64,000 nt of DNA, taken from the NCBI GenBank assembly GCA_008933995.1, contig WARS01000025.1, forward strand, positions 7,113,477 through 7,177,476. The letters are read 5' to 3'. The position numbers and the translations under genes are program-made. The DNA is from Datnioides undecimradiatus (taxonomy: Eukaryota > Chordata > Actinopteri > Lobotiformes > Datnioididae). Every line of letters begins with the position of its first letter. The stretch's first letter is position 1. This document shows positions 24,811 through 36,800 of the stretch, one piece after another. Under the pieces are notes generated by a model. That model was not told where the DNA came from, made no database searches, and saw only the letters and a list, made by a program, of their open reading frames with translations.

Positions 24811-24993
24811 TCTGATTGGACAATCAGTCGCAGATAATGAATGTGTGTTTGGCATTGTGGGAGGGGGATGGGGGCATTTTAAAGCAAAGCCATGTGACAT
24901 ATTCCCACCGAGTCTTTAACAGACCACACACTTCCTCTGCGTGACAGATCGGCATCTCCGGGCCTGTGGAGGTCAGCCTCATAGGAAGTGAGA
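24811..24993 (+). promoter_or_regulatory. Candidate core promoter: NF-Y, GC-box, TATA-like
   Basis: In order on the plus strand are CTGATTGGACAATCAG (24812-24827; its reverse holds the NF-Y word GTCCAATCAG), a G-rich KLF/Sp-type stretch (about 24860-24874), TTTTAAAG (24877-24884) and a possible start near 24905-24912. GGAA|GTGAGA at 24988 could be a splice donor for an 80-base first exon. Spacing is as expected for a real promoter. No coding sequence follows in the window. Confidence 0.35.
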
Positions 24994-27900
24994 AAGTAGC
25001 GCAGAACCTACGAGGCTGAAATAGGACAAAACACAGCAGCTACACACAGACGCACAAACTGAGCATCAGGTTATTTTTAACGACAGGCGAGGAGTCGTTT
25101 TGATCCGCATGCTGGCACGCCACCAAGAGCCGAGACCCAGCGTGTTTAGCAACATATCGATTCAACATTTAAAAGACTAGTTCACTGGCTGTATCAGATT
25201 ACCCGGAGCCGCTGCCCCTTTAAGCCTCTGAACAGCACCAAATCCTGTTTTAAATAACATTAACATAAGACAAACTTGGCTTAAGTATCTGGGTGATGTG
25301 GAGGATTTGAAACACAAGAACCAGGAAGGCATTAGCATGATTCACGGACTCCTCTGTAACAGCGGAGACCCCCTGATGATCCAAATTCTGTTAAAGAATC
25401 TGGGTCACATTCAATAAATATTGCGTCTGTTATGTTAACACGGGCCTGGCTCGTGTTCCGGGCATTCTACGATGATGCCTCCGAGGCACAACATCAAGCT
25501 CACAAACGGTGTCACATAAACATCAAAGCAGGGTTGGTGAAGCAGGTCAATGCACAAAACAATAATTTAGCCTCTGTGGGACAATTTCAACTGACATTAA
25601 ATGAGTGACATCGTACTCCGGGGAAAGAATGCGTACTTGGGCGTGCTTCTTCCCCTGCTTTAAACATATTCGTGCTGCAAATTCAGCAAACCAAACACTG
25701 CCCTGTGGCTGTGTGTTTCCCACCGATTCTCTTTATATGCATCCACAGAAAGGATTATATACCCAGAGAGAGACTGCTGGACAGAGTGGGAGAGAGAGGA
25801 AGCGATAGCAGGAACTAGTGCAGCAGATAGGAGGTAGACGGAGGGTAAACAGAGAGCCAGTTAGTATGTAGTGACCCCAAAGCTTAAGATGGAGTCATGA
25901 GTCACTGACTGTGTTTACTGTACACAGAGAGAGACAGCGAGACAACACGGAGGGACAACATCATTTACTGGCACACCTCTGCGATGCGGGGTCAATCAGC
26001 AACTGGTGATTTGCAGTAAGGGACGTGAGACAAGAGGGTGCTTTCCATTCAGAGAGGGTATATTCTCCTGAGAGCAGAGCAAACAGCTTCACATAAACTG
26101 CACAGATCAACAATCGACCACGAAGACGACCACACAGCGTGCGCGCCATTAAACCAAGCGAGCAACGTAACAGCCTGACAGGACACGTTTCTGGGATTTT
26201 AAGCAAATAAGATTCCTGACACATGTAATTAATTTTTCACTGCTTGACTGGTCAGGGGCCAACTGCTGATGACAGTACAGTATCTCGATTTTGCTTTTTC
26301 AAGCCATAACGCAATTTGCGTTGGCAAAATTGAAATCCGTGTTCACCAACGTGGAACTGGGGGCAATTAAGTGACGTTAACAGGTCCCCAGGAATGACCG
26401 TGTGAACACTGAGGCAGCGTTTGGCGGTCGGTGGCTTGTCCACAAGTTATTCAAGAAGGAAACTGTGAGATTTTTAGTTGGTGCTGATAATGTACACTTC
26501 AACTTTCAAAACAAAATGAGGAATGAACAGGTTGGGTTTATGAAGCAGTGTTGCATCTGTGGAATCTCTGTGAGCTGTCCTTGTTTGTCTGATTCTTGGG
26601 TATTTACAGATGAACAGATGAAGGTGTTGTTCTGGGAGTCTGTTACGCAACGCTGCTTTGGCTCTCGGTGGCCACCAAACGTCATGTCTGATTCTCCAGA
26701 GGGGACAGCCAGATTTCATGTTGCAGCAGTATCTAGTGGCTGTGATGCCCCATTGCACCCGCTCCTCCCAAATCTGCGTGGCAAACAGTCCCCTGCTTTA
26801 TCAAAGTGACGACAGCAGTTCCAGCTCGCTCACTGTAACAGAGGATGTTGTGTTTATAGTTTCATAAAAATAAGTTTTCTATCGATTTAAAACAAGGACA
26901 CGTGGAAAGTAACCGGTCCACAGCCGGCACGGCGATATCCGTCTGTGTTTGTCTGGCGCTCAGGCCCCACGGGGCTCTTAGCGGGGTTGGCCAGCCAGAG
27001 TGGGAGGATGGGATCCAGAGTTATTGATTGAAGCTTCTCATAATCTGTGAGCAGGTCCAGAGGTGCTGCAGGGCTGAGCACGGCGAGGATGTTTGTGTGT
27101 GCAAGTGTGATGCTCTGACATGGAAGCTGCCCTTCCTGCTGCTACTGAAAAGGTTCAGCACCTTGTCTCAAGACGCAAAGGCATCTTGTGTGGCTGCCAG
27201 AAAATGGCTTATCATGTTACACAATGAAACAGACAAAAATTCTTTATATTGAAGGGATTCTGTTTTAGGTTTTGGAAGAGAAATATACTCTGTAGAGGAT
27301 AAATAATCAATGAAAACAAGTTTGTTTGCTGCTGTTGGACAGCAGTGTGAAATGTCTTGCTGGCAGAATGAGTCTAATTGTGATATGGGATTAAAAAATA
27401 TCAAATGATTGGTTGTTGCCGCCTGGAGAAGCTCCTGCTTTTCCAGTTCCTGGCTCTTTGTTGCTCTTTTCAAAGTGAGTCGGCGCACTGAGCTTGTTAG
27501 AGGATCTCTGCACCTTCATGACTGATCACATGGCTTCTAAACCCTCATTTTCCTTCGGCTGCCTTTGTCAAATGCTCCCCTGCAACCACAGCTGTTGTAC
27601 CCCTGGTTTTGGTTACCCTGGGTTATGGCTGCCTCTTTAATCTTCTCACACCCCAACTGGCTTTCTGTACAAATAACTGAAAGGTTTCCACCATCTACAT
27701 TCCCTATCACTGCTCATACTCCTTGTTTTCTCGTCTAAGGCAGGAGCCAAAGGGATCTGTAGAGATTTTAAAGGGTCTAATTACGTCCAACTCTGTGTCT
27801 AATCTAATAGAATGTACTCGTCTTTCTGAAAGCAATACCCCAATTTCTTTGGATAGTCAACAGATCTTGATGTAACCAATCTTTTTTGTGACTGGGCAGT

Positions 27901-28132
27901 ATTAAGGTTAACTAATATTCTGGCACAGCTTTTAATTGGACTACTTGTTGTCGATGGCTGGCTGCAGCCTTACAGCGTTTGTTTTGCAATGCACAATGCA
28001 TGCACAATCCACATTTGTGAGTGGCCGCCTCTTCATTAACAATGTTTAAGGAATGAATGTGAGGAAATCCATCATTATCGCAACTCGCAATCACCAAACC
28101 CTACAGCGGGTGCAAACTCATAATCTCAGGCA

Positions 28133-28150
28133 ATTTGCATATGCAATTAG
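28133..28150. promoter_or_regulatory. POU-dimer-like palindrome next to a homeodomain core
   Basis: ATTTGCATATGCAATTAG contains the 12-bp palindrome TTGCATATGCAA (28135-28146), close to the MORE dimer element ATGCATATGCAT bound by Oct and Brn factors. It overlaps a perfect octamer and abuts CAATTAG. It lies at the head of the 28.1-29.2 kb stretch that has enhancer-like texture. Confidence 0.4.
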
Positions 28151-28171
28151 TGTAAGCTTCAAGGAAAGGAT

Positions 28172-28738
28172 GTGATTGACAGGACTGAAATGTTTTGCCT
28201 AGTTGGTCTGATTGAACCCAATTTAGAGAGTAACCATGGTCGAATTTATAGGGGAACGTTTTGTGCTTTGTGTCTCCCAAGACGTTTTGTGAGAAGACAA
28301 GGAATAACAATGCTGTTTGACCACTTGACCTCCAGACTCCTATTTCAGCAAAAGTGTCCAAGAGGCAGAATTTTGCTGACCAATTTTTACTTTGCCAACA
28401 GCATTGTATTACCTCGACACTTCCACTTTTCTGGCGCACACAGCAATAACAATCGGGGGAAATTCTTCAACTGTATGGCACCGGGCTTATTTTTCAGGAT
28501 GGCTTTGAAGATTTTGTCGCCCGCGCTAAGAAACGAAAAATCACGCTGTCAGTTTGATAGAATTTCATTTCAGAGGAGACACAGACGGACATGGGAGGCA
28601 TTCTGTTTTTGCCCCAGCTCCTGTTTTCCTTTCTTTCTCATTTTTTTTTCAACACCCCCCACCCCCAAGGTTATTCATCTGGCCGTGGAGTCAAAATCAA
28701 TAGTGAGAACAGGGCGGGGAGTTAAAGGCTTGCGCTGA
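28172..28738 (+). other. Longest open frame in the window (188 codons), judged non-coding
   Basis: It begins MIDRTEMFCLVGLIEPNL and shows no domain, signal or family I recognise. The residue mix is that of translated intergenic DNA (poly-F from a T run, a PTPPT run from CCCCCCA). There are no splice signals at sensible phases and no start context. It is listed because its length invites a false gene call. If it is constrained, the more likely reason is regulatory. Confidence 0.6.
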
Positions 28739-28756
28739 ATCTCCCGCCTTCTATGT

Positions 28757-28766
28757 GGGGGGGGGG
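28757..28766. repeat. Poly-G run (10 G)
   Basis: Ten consecutive G just after the stop of the 188-codon frame at 28172-28738. Confidence 0.9.
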
Positions 28767-28799
28767 CGTGAGGGGACAGCCATGTTTCATTATAAATTC

Positions 28800-29240
28800 A
28801 AGGCCAATGTGTTCCCAGGGAAGGGAAAGCAGGATGTCAAGGTAATGAGTTCATTTAAGAGATAAGGAACAGCAAGTGTAATCTCTGAAATTTCACCAGC
28901 AGCAAAATGGCTCCTCAAGCCTTAAGCCCATCCTATCAAACATGGGGGGGAATAAGTCACCCTTTATCATGATGGGCTTAACACTTGGCTCCCTACAGAG
29001 CAGTAAATAAGGGCAATCATCTTCTCAAAATATTGTAAAGTTTACCCAGAGGCTTCATTGTAAAGATCCCATTAAACCCTCTGGTGTGAATAATGGAGCG
29101 GGTTCGCTTCAAATGCTTCAGCTGAAGCGGTTAAGTGCAGGAGTCAAACAGCTTAAGCGAGCACAATAATTTCTGCCACTATCGCAGACCCCAGACTACC
29201 CAGTACGCCAGCATTATATCAAATTTAAGCAGATGCCTAC
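28800..29240. promoter_or_regulatory. Candidate conserved non-coding block
   Basis: About 440 bases are without simple repeats. They carry words such as ATTTCACCAGCAGCAAAATG, TTCATTTAAGAGATAAGG and CTTTATCATGATGGGC, and have no open frame of note. Texture and AT-balanced composition resemble deeply conserved developmental enhancers. No alignment was done. Confidence 0.22.
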
Positions 29241-29888
29241 TTATTATCCTCAAGTGGGCCGGGTTGGCCCCGTGGTGCTGTGGTAATGAGTGTTTTTTCG
29301 TCTGACTGGGTGGACATGTTTAGGAAGAAAGGCCTCTGTCTGCCCCCCAAGATGCTTGGCTCTGAGAATGAACCCTGCACAGCATGGACCTATATGCCTC
29401 CGCATTTGCATCATCCTTCATGGGAGTCCCAAACATGTCAGACTGCTCCATTTTTCAAGGATGAAGGGGCTTGGTAGATGGCAGAGTAAACAAGAGGAGT
29501 GGAAATTGAGGCCACTTGCTGTTATATCTCTCCGTCTTTTGAGCTGTGGGCTTTTGCTGGTTGTGCTATTATTCCAGCAATTGACTCAGGCTGTGCTGGT
29601 TGGCAGTTCTCTCAAGTGAAAACATTCCTGTAGTTGAGGGTGTAACGCTATGCAACGATGTTATTTTATTATATATTTTGTTTGAGAGGCTGCTAAAAAG
29701 GGGACCACCTCTAGACGACCCAGGGACAGCAGCGCGCCATAACGAGAGCAGCTTATGGAGATAACTAGACGGATCATGTAGAGCGATGTACAGCGCTCGC
29801 ACGTGTCATCTACAGTACAGTGCTAATGGGTGAGGAAGAGCATGGGGGAGGCGGCTGGCATGACAACCTACAGCAGACAGGAGACTTG

Positions 29889-29902
29889 GTTGCCATGGCG
29901 AC
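29889..29902. promoter_or_regulatory. RFX X-box, near-perfect
   Basis: GTTGCCATGGCGAC differs from the ideal X-box palindrome GTTGCCATGGCAAC at one base. It sits in a GC-richer stretch 200 bases after a CpG cluster (GCGCGCC, GCGCTCGCACGTG). Confidence 0.4.
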
Positions 29903-32900
29903 AAACAAGGATGTTTGCATCAGAGGCAAATCTCAGCGGTCGGCAGCGGAGGGCACACATGCCGTTCGACTAACAGTAATGGAGAATTGTCGGGGCCAGA
30001 GATGAGAAAAGGTGGGGTGAAAGGGAGGAATGCCTTTTCCTTATCACTCAGCGTTCCCATGCAATCTCTCTCCCACAGCATGGCTGAGCCACTGTGGGGG
30101 GGGAGGGGGTAACAGGGGTCCTGTCTAACAGGGAAACAAGGACTCACTGGTTCAACAGCTAATGACATGTCTTGCCTTGCTGTATTAGAGAGAAGAATTA
30201 AATCATCTTCACAGTGGGGTCACTTGAAAATATTAAGGCTGTAACGCTGATTATGTGCCTGTGCATTTATTCTCTTTAATCCGTCCACAGTGAATTTAAT
30301 GAGCATGCAGTGACCTTGATTGGTAGCGAAACAATACAACAAAATGACTGCTCTCTTCAGTCCAATATGCTCTCAGTTTGACAGGGGACTGAAGGATGAA
30401 AGAGGCAATAAGTTGTATATCTGTGGCATGCAGTCATGCTCTCCAGCACATGTTGAAATTACCATGATGCACTGTAAATCCACCAAGGTCATTTGTGTCA
30501 CGGCCAGGGCGGCGCAGGGTGGCACTGATTTTAATTGCCTTTTTTTCTTCTCCCGTCATGCCACTGTATCTTGCACACACTGCTGGGTGTCATGTTGCTT
30601 TATGACTCATGCATCCTCCAAGGGCGCCCAGAAGCAGCGAGTAAGCTGTGGCAGAGCCAAGAGGCGACTTACTTGGACATAGTTTTCTCTGTTTTCCCTC
30701 GTTGTTGCTGACATATATCTGCGGACACAGACAGACGCTCTGGAGAATTGCGAAAAGCTGTAAAAACACAATTAGCCTTTTCCGCCATAGATAAGACTCA
30801 GCATGATGCTTGAGTTGCAATTGTGTCATTCTGCACAAATTGATGTGGTCGCCTCTGTGACGCTCTCTCCGGATACTTTACTTCACCCCCCCCAAAAAAA
30901 ACTGCAGCTGTGTTATTCTCACACACTCATGAATGGGGATGAAGAATAGACACCAGTAATTTGGATTCTAGGCTCATCTCCTTGCTGACACTTACACTGT
31001 CAATACAGAGTGGCTAAATCAACAGGGCGCTGCGGTGGAGCACCTCTAATCTAATCATTTCAGACAAAAAAATAAAAATAAATGACAGAACAATGTGAGA
31101 CAAAAAGACAATTACACAAAGAACAGCAGTTGGTTAGGTTATTACTGAGATTACCCCGGAGGTAGGGTGGCACGTCCTCCTCTATTTTCTTTTCTACAAA
31201 GTTCCTGCCTTGATATCAGCATGGCAAGCAGGTGCATTGTGGGATGCCCCCATGTGTTTTTGGGAGTGGGTGGATGTGCATGAGCGTTTCAGGTAAACAC
31301 AGGAGGAAAGGGAGTTTTTTAAAATGCCTTATTACATTCATGAAACATTGAAAATGTCCTCCAGGGCTTCTTTTTCATGCTGCATGCCCTTCAGTAATAA
31401 TTAATCCACTCTTTCATTAGGCAAAGGGGGATGTTTCGCCCACTATGTACAGGCAAGGCTGGGGACTCAGGAGGACAGACACAGGGCACACAGGGCAAGG
31501 CTTGTGTCCCTCAGCAGTCCCACACACCCAGATGGTATTAATCTCTAATAACTTCCCCACAAAGCACCTTCAGGCAGCGGAGGGAGAAATGCTACGGGTA
31601 GATGATGCGTTTTACCAGCGCTAAGTATGAATCAGGATATTAAAAAATTGTAGGAGGGCAAAAGCAATTTCCCCCTAAAGGGGATTTTAAAATTACAGCT
31701 CTCAGACTGGAAGCAAGTTTTGCCATAAAATCATTTTCTCATCCTTACCGATCACAGTGAAACACCTCCCCTCTGCCACCGCCGCTATACGTGTGCGCCT
31801 AAAATAACTTCTGTAAATGAAAATCTCCCTGACAGACAGTCATCACAAAGCCATGAAATAAAGCCCCCTCAGATGCACTTTGTACAGGCTGTTGTACCTT
31901 TACGGCATGCAGCTGTAGATGAATGTAAAGAGACGTGGTCATCAAATGAAGCGCGCCCTGGGAGAGTTCCTCTGGGACGACAAACCTGAATGTTTTCACT
32001 GTAACATTAATTCACTCTGACTACACTGAAGCCATCCACTGACTGCATATAATTAAGTAGACTGTTGTTGACTCTACAAACCGAGGCAGACGTATCCAAC
32101 ACAGACTTGTTTTTTACACTGGCTTCATTAGATATTGTTCAGGCTGTGGCGCTGATCCTTTCCGACTCACTGCGACTTAAAAGGCAGCAGTTGTGACTGA
32201 GCTGGAGCTGATAAATAAGAATTTAAATGCAGTCGCGTACAGACTGGAGGAATAGGCTTCTGTCACAGACCGAACAATGCTTTTCTTCCGCACAAATGAA
32301 AACGCTTACAAACCATGTCCTGTTGTGAGGAGAGGTCCCACTCATGCTCTGTTAAATTCAGCGGCTTTACACCATGTGACGTTCGACTCTCGCTGCACGG
32401 TGGAGTTGGCTCAGACAACTTCGGCTGTCGTTCGTGAGATGCTTTTTCTACATTTTGGTGACATATTTGGAGCCAAACTATCATTGCTGTGATGTTTGTG
32501 TGCCGCACCCCCCACTGATCAGGCAATATGAGTTTTTCCCGCAATGTTTATTAATTCCATGCCCGCTGTCGGTGCAAATACTAACAATCTTCTCAGATCC
32601 ATCTGCACCAGAGCAGTTAGATGTTTACTTATGAGAAAATGCCTCAAATTATTCATTGTCATGCAGTATAAAACTACTTAATGTACTGGCTTTATCTATA
32701 TAGGAATAAATAGCTCTCAACAGAATGTGCATGTGTGTATTAGTAAGATAGTGTGTGTGGATTGTGGATCGTCTAATCTGAGTCTTATCTCCGTGGGTCC
32801 ACTGAGATCAAGCAGTCCTGATTTCTACACACTCCGTCAAACACCGAGCTTCAAACCTCGACTTAGACCAAGCTAATTAGCCTATAAGTGTCAGGCTTTT

Positions 32901-33420
32901 AAAACAGCGCTGATACCAGTTAGTCAAGCAATAAAAGCTATGAGGAGGACCTTTTCCAATTAATGCCCTAATTACTGTACGTATGATGGAATTCACAGCC
33001 GCAAATGTGTTTCAGAAGCAAAGTGATGAATTCAGGGTGCTGATGCCGATGCCAAGCCTGATAACCAACGTCACTTTAGATTAAGACATGATTTCTGATC
33101 TGGTTTCATCAGGTCGACCCTGACCAAAGTGCTGCTGTGCCATGGCGGTTTAAATCTTGCTTTTTGTGTTTGACAGTTCCCAGTGTGTAACGCCAGCTTC
33201 GTCATAAAGCAGCTCAGAGGGCCAGAAATCAACAGCACTGTTGAAATGTCTGGGTTCAGGATGCAAATGACATGTTTTTATTGTCGGGGAAATCAATTCA
33301 GGTAATGGTGCTTTCTTTAATTTAGTTTATCTAATTGAGTTTGAGCGTCTAATGGCCACAACAATCTTGGTTTGTTTTGACCCGGGAAAAGAAATCTATC
33401 TGAACAGTCCAATAAAGTCA

Positions 33421-33640
33421 ACGCGCACATTTTAAGCAGCGTCTGGGATACAAACGGATTTGCATACGAGCTTGGGGGGCGGTCTTGAAGGAATGTATGT
33501 CCGATGTACGTGCGCTGAAGGCGAGGTTGATTTGCAAAACAACACGGTAGAAAATGATCTCACTCTCACAGCGATTCCACGCTGGCTCGCTAACGGGCGG
33601 TGTTCAATATTTCATCTCCGTGACGAAAACAAACACAGCT
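33421..33640. promoter_or_regulatory. Small CpG cluster with POU octamer
   Basis: About 19 CpGs occur in 220 bases, with a perfect octamer ATTTGCAT at 33458-33465 and no CCAAT or TATA word. A 60-codon frame (33460-33642 plus) spans it but is unrecognised. It could be an orphan CpG island or enhancer. Confidence 0.3.
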
Positions 33641-36339
33641 AATGGAAAACTGTGTGCAGTCACGCTTGTTTGGAGGGCAAGTTTATTCGGCTAGATTTCA
33701 TACTTAATGACAGGAGAAGTACATAATGAAGACTGACGCTCATTGACTTAATATGTAGTGCAAGACTTACTGATGGACTGATCAACAATTGACTGCTGTG
33801 TTTTTCTTTTCAAGGTCAGTTAGGATGCTTGATACTGTAACACAGGGCTAGTGTTATGTTTTTACAGTCTTCAGTGTCAATGTGTTTGACCTACTGTAGC
33901 ACTGGCAGAGTGACAGTGGCAGTAATTAATAGAAGTCAATCAATCAGAAACTTTGAAGGACCTCATTCTGTTATACGACTGAGGTTAAAGAAAAAGATCA
34001 TCATTTATCTATGAATGGTTAGAATACAAGAGGATGATGAAAAGATGAAGATGATGGTTATGAGGAGGCTCTTGGACACGGAGAACAATCCCAGCAGAAG
34101 GAGAAAAACCAGTCCTGAGGCATCCGTCTCCACCAGCATGAGTCGGTCTCCGTGGTGACAGTGTCACTGATCTGTGCACGTCGCTCCTCGCAGGCGCCCA
34201 CTACCAAATGGCCACACAAGGTCAAATCATAAGAGAGATGCTATTTATATCCTCCATTTTGTATTGCTATCCAGAGCGGAAACAAACACCCGCCTTCTTT
34301 CTCTTTACTGTCCTGCTGCTTCTGTCGCACTTCCCTTTCCCCTGCCCACACTTCCCTTCCTCTCCATCTTCTAATAAACTGGTCATAAGTGAGAAGCTTC
34401 AGCCAAATACAAAGTAATCCTGGCAGATGCCCTTTTATGCCGACGGCTTTTGGTTTTCTGAAAAGTTCACTCAAGATAACTCAAAGGTTAGTGCTGCTCA
34501 GACATAAGGCTCAGCTTTGGGCCTGTACTTCTTATTAACAGCTCTTTAACAAGCCTGATAAAGCATCAACAGCAGACAGCTGAGTGGTCACTCGGGTTAG
34601 TTTGGCGGTGGGCACCTACCCCTGCCCTCTCATGTTGGTGTAAACAAGATCAGAAGATGATCTGTAGAGCTTTTATGGCCCAAAATAAGAATTTATAACA
34701 TCACTCGAGCTTTATTTTGACTCAAACTCAAGTTACACAATTTCAAAAATTTCCCAGGTGATGATTACACTCAGTCAGGGTTCCCTGAAACCCATGAACA
34801 TGAAAAAACACCCTCAAGGTGTTTCAAAAAGCTATTGCCAGCCAACAGTCCACGCTGCATCCATCAGTGCAGGCACAGCCTCCGCCTGTCTGATTCAGTT
34901 AGTGCTTATGAAATGGAGCATCTGCAGAAGCTCCCAGAGAGTATGTAAACATAAGCTCTGCCTTGGGAAATGAGCTGAGGGGTCATTTAGATTTGGGTGG
35001 GGGAAGCACAGAGGGCGGCCTCGCGCTCGCACTCTCTGTCACCTGGTAACAGTTTGACACACGGGAGCTTCCTGGCTAATGTATTCCAAGCACTGGGCTA
35101 AACAGCAACACCTGAGCAACCTCGACTCCCCTCCCCTCCCTTTCCTTTCTCTCCCGTTGCATTGGCTGATCCTGCCTCCTGAGATATTAGGTAATCTGGG
35201 CGCAGGCGAGAGGTGATAGGCCGCCCGTCTTTTAACAATGCCTTATTTGTCGGCAACTCTGCGCTACAATCGCTGCGGCTATGCTTGACATGTTTGCAGA
35301 GAGCCAGGAGCCATCCATTCCATGTGTACTGTGCAGTAGCCATTTGGTGCTCTATCAGTTAACCTGTGGGAAGTGATAAGCCTCCTTTGGAGCAAGGAGG
35401 GGGTTCCCGCCAATCGCAGCAACAGCAGTGATACAAGGTAACATATGGAACTCAAGTGGCTTTTCAATTGGATGTGCTCGCTCACTGTATAGACTGCTCA
35501 GCTTAAAAGATTTCCACTATTAGCAGGAATGTGTTATCACTGGTTGGTTTGTTTAATAGATTATTAGCACAGGCTACAGTCAGGAACAAAAGCATGCAGG
35601 AGAAAAGTCACCGACAGAGAGGGATGTCTTGTTCCCTTTTCAAATGGCATTACAGCTCATTTCCGAATCAATAGCTTGCCTCTTTCCTCCCTGCCAAAGA
35701 TAAACCCATCACAATTGAAGGATGGAGGAGAGTGGAGAAAAAAGAAAAGCCAGGGCACCAGAGCCACAGCCGGCCCATTTTATCTGATGGAGAGAGGTGA
35801 ACAAACGGAGGGATTAGCCTGCATGAGATGAAAGCAGCTGCTTGTCTTCCATCTCCATTCCCCTCCCCTCCTCTCCCCGTCTCTCCATCCGCCCACACAT
35901 CCACACCGTGGTCTCCCCTCGCAACAAGAGACATGCTCTATATGTTGTAGCTGCTCTGCTGTTGCCAGCTGTGCTCCACCCTGTACCTACAGCAGTTTGC
36001 CAGCGTGCAAGCCAGCACAAAAACCCTTGCAGTGCACATGGCGAAGAGGGGCGCGTCGAAAACGGGCGCCAAAATTGGTGTCACGGAGACGGAGTTGTAG
36101 CAAAGTGTACTTCCCCTGTGGCACCCTCGAAGCACCCACCCTTCCTGATTATGTCACCTAGACAGTGATGCATCAACACACATCCATGCCGCTGCAAAAA
36201 CACACTCACACATCGACAAGAGCCAACCCATTTCTTTGTAACTTCTGAAGCAGCCCAAAAAGGAAATGTGCGCTCTTACCTGGCAACAGCAGCACACCTT
36301 CAGCTCCAAATCTGCTCACCCTGACAAGGGAGGCACGCT

Positions 36340-36800
36340 CATCTGGAGTAGGAGAAGGGAGTCTTGGAGAGAGAGAGAGAGGGTGAGAGAGAGAAAGTGT
36401 GTGTTTGTGTGTGTGAGTGTGAGGCTGGGAGAGAAAAAAGAGAGAGAGAGGGAGGGAAAGTGAGGAGGTGGAGCCTGGTTCGGAGGAGCGAGGGAGGAGG
36501 AGAGAAAGAGGGCTGGATGATAACTCTGTCTGCCGTCTATATAGCCAGTCTTGTGGGAGCAGTGTGGATGGCGCTAGATCATCTTCTGTTCAAACACGCG
36601 CAGCGGATGCACCTCGTGAAAGGCTGGGAGAACGAAACCCGGGGGCAGAGAACAGGGGGAGGAGGAGGAGGTGTGAGAGAGACAGGAGAGACTCTGGGCT
36701 GTTTAAGCCAGCATCGTCACGCGGCAGTTCCTAGGAATCCCTCCAGTAAGAGGGACACTGCATCACTGAGTCCTTGGCTGTGATTGGCTGGGTAGTGGGG
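36340..36800 (+). promoter_or_regulatory. Purine-rich tract with TATA-like and CCAAT words
   Basis: A long GA/GGA-rich stretch (36340-36510, with (GA)n at 36366-36381) is followed by CTATATAGCC (about 36538-36547) and, 240 bases on, TGATTGGCTGGG, a reverse CCAAT. A 139-codon plus frame (36364-36783) crosses it. Its first third is purine-repeat translation; its middle (MITLSAVYIASLVGAVWMAL) is hydrophobic but unrecognised. I favour low-complexity DNA over a gene. Confidence 0.2.

Larger units (their letters stand above)
25000..36330. other. Gene-free stretch with scattered regulatory-looking words
   Basis: No exon recognised. Octamers lie at 28133, 29404, 33261 and 33458, an X-box at 29889, a CpG cluster at 33.42-33.64 kb, and pure pyrimidine tracts near 35125-35155 and 35850-35888 that could form triplex DNA. 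The 135-codon plus frame at 26402-26809 has no recognisable domain. Confidence 0.55.

Noticed and set aside
26402-26809. 135-codon plus frame as a small gene
   Set aside because: No start context, no domain and no conserved-looking motif.
27154-27172. REST/RE1 site (TTCAGCACC)
   Set aside because: Only the left half matches; the right half GGACAGC is absent. The GGCGCTGTC near 53067 is likewise only half.
28172-28738. 188-codon plus-strand frame as a gene
   Set aside because: No recognisable domain, homopolymer-derived residues, no splice or start support; listed only as a likely false call.
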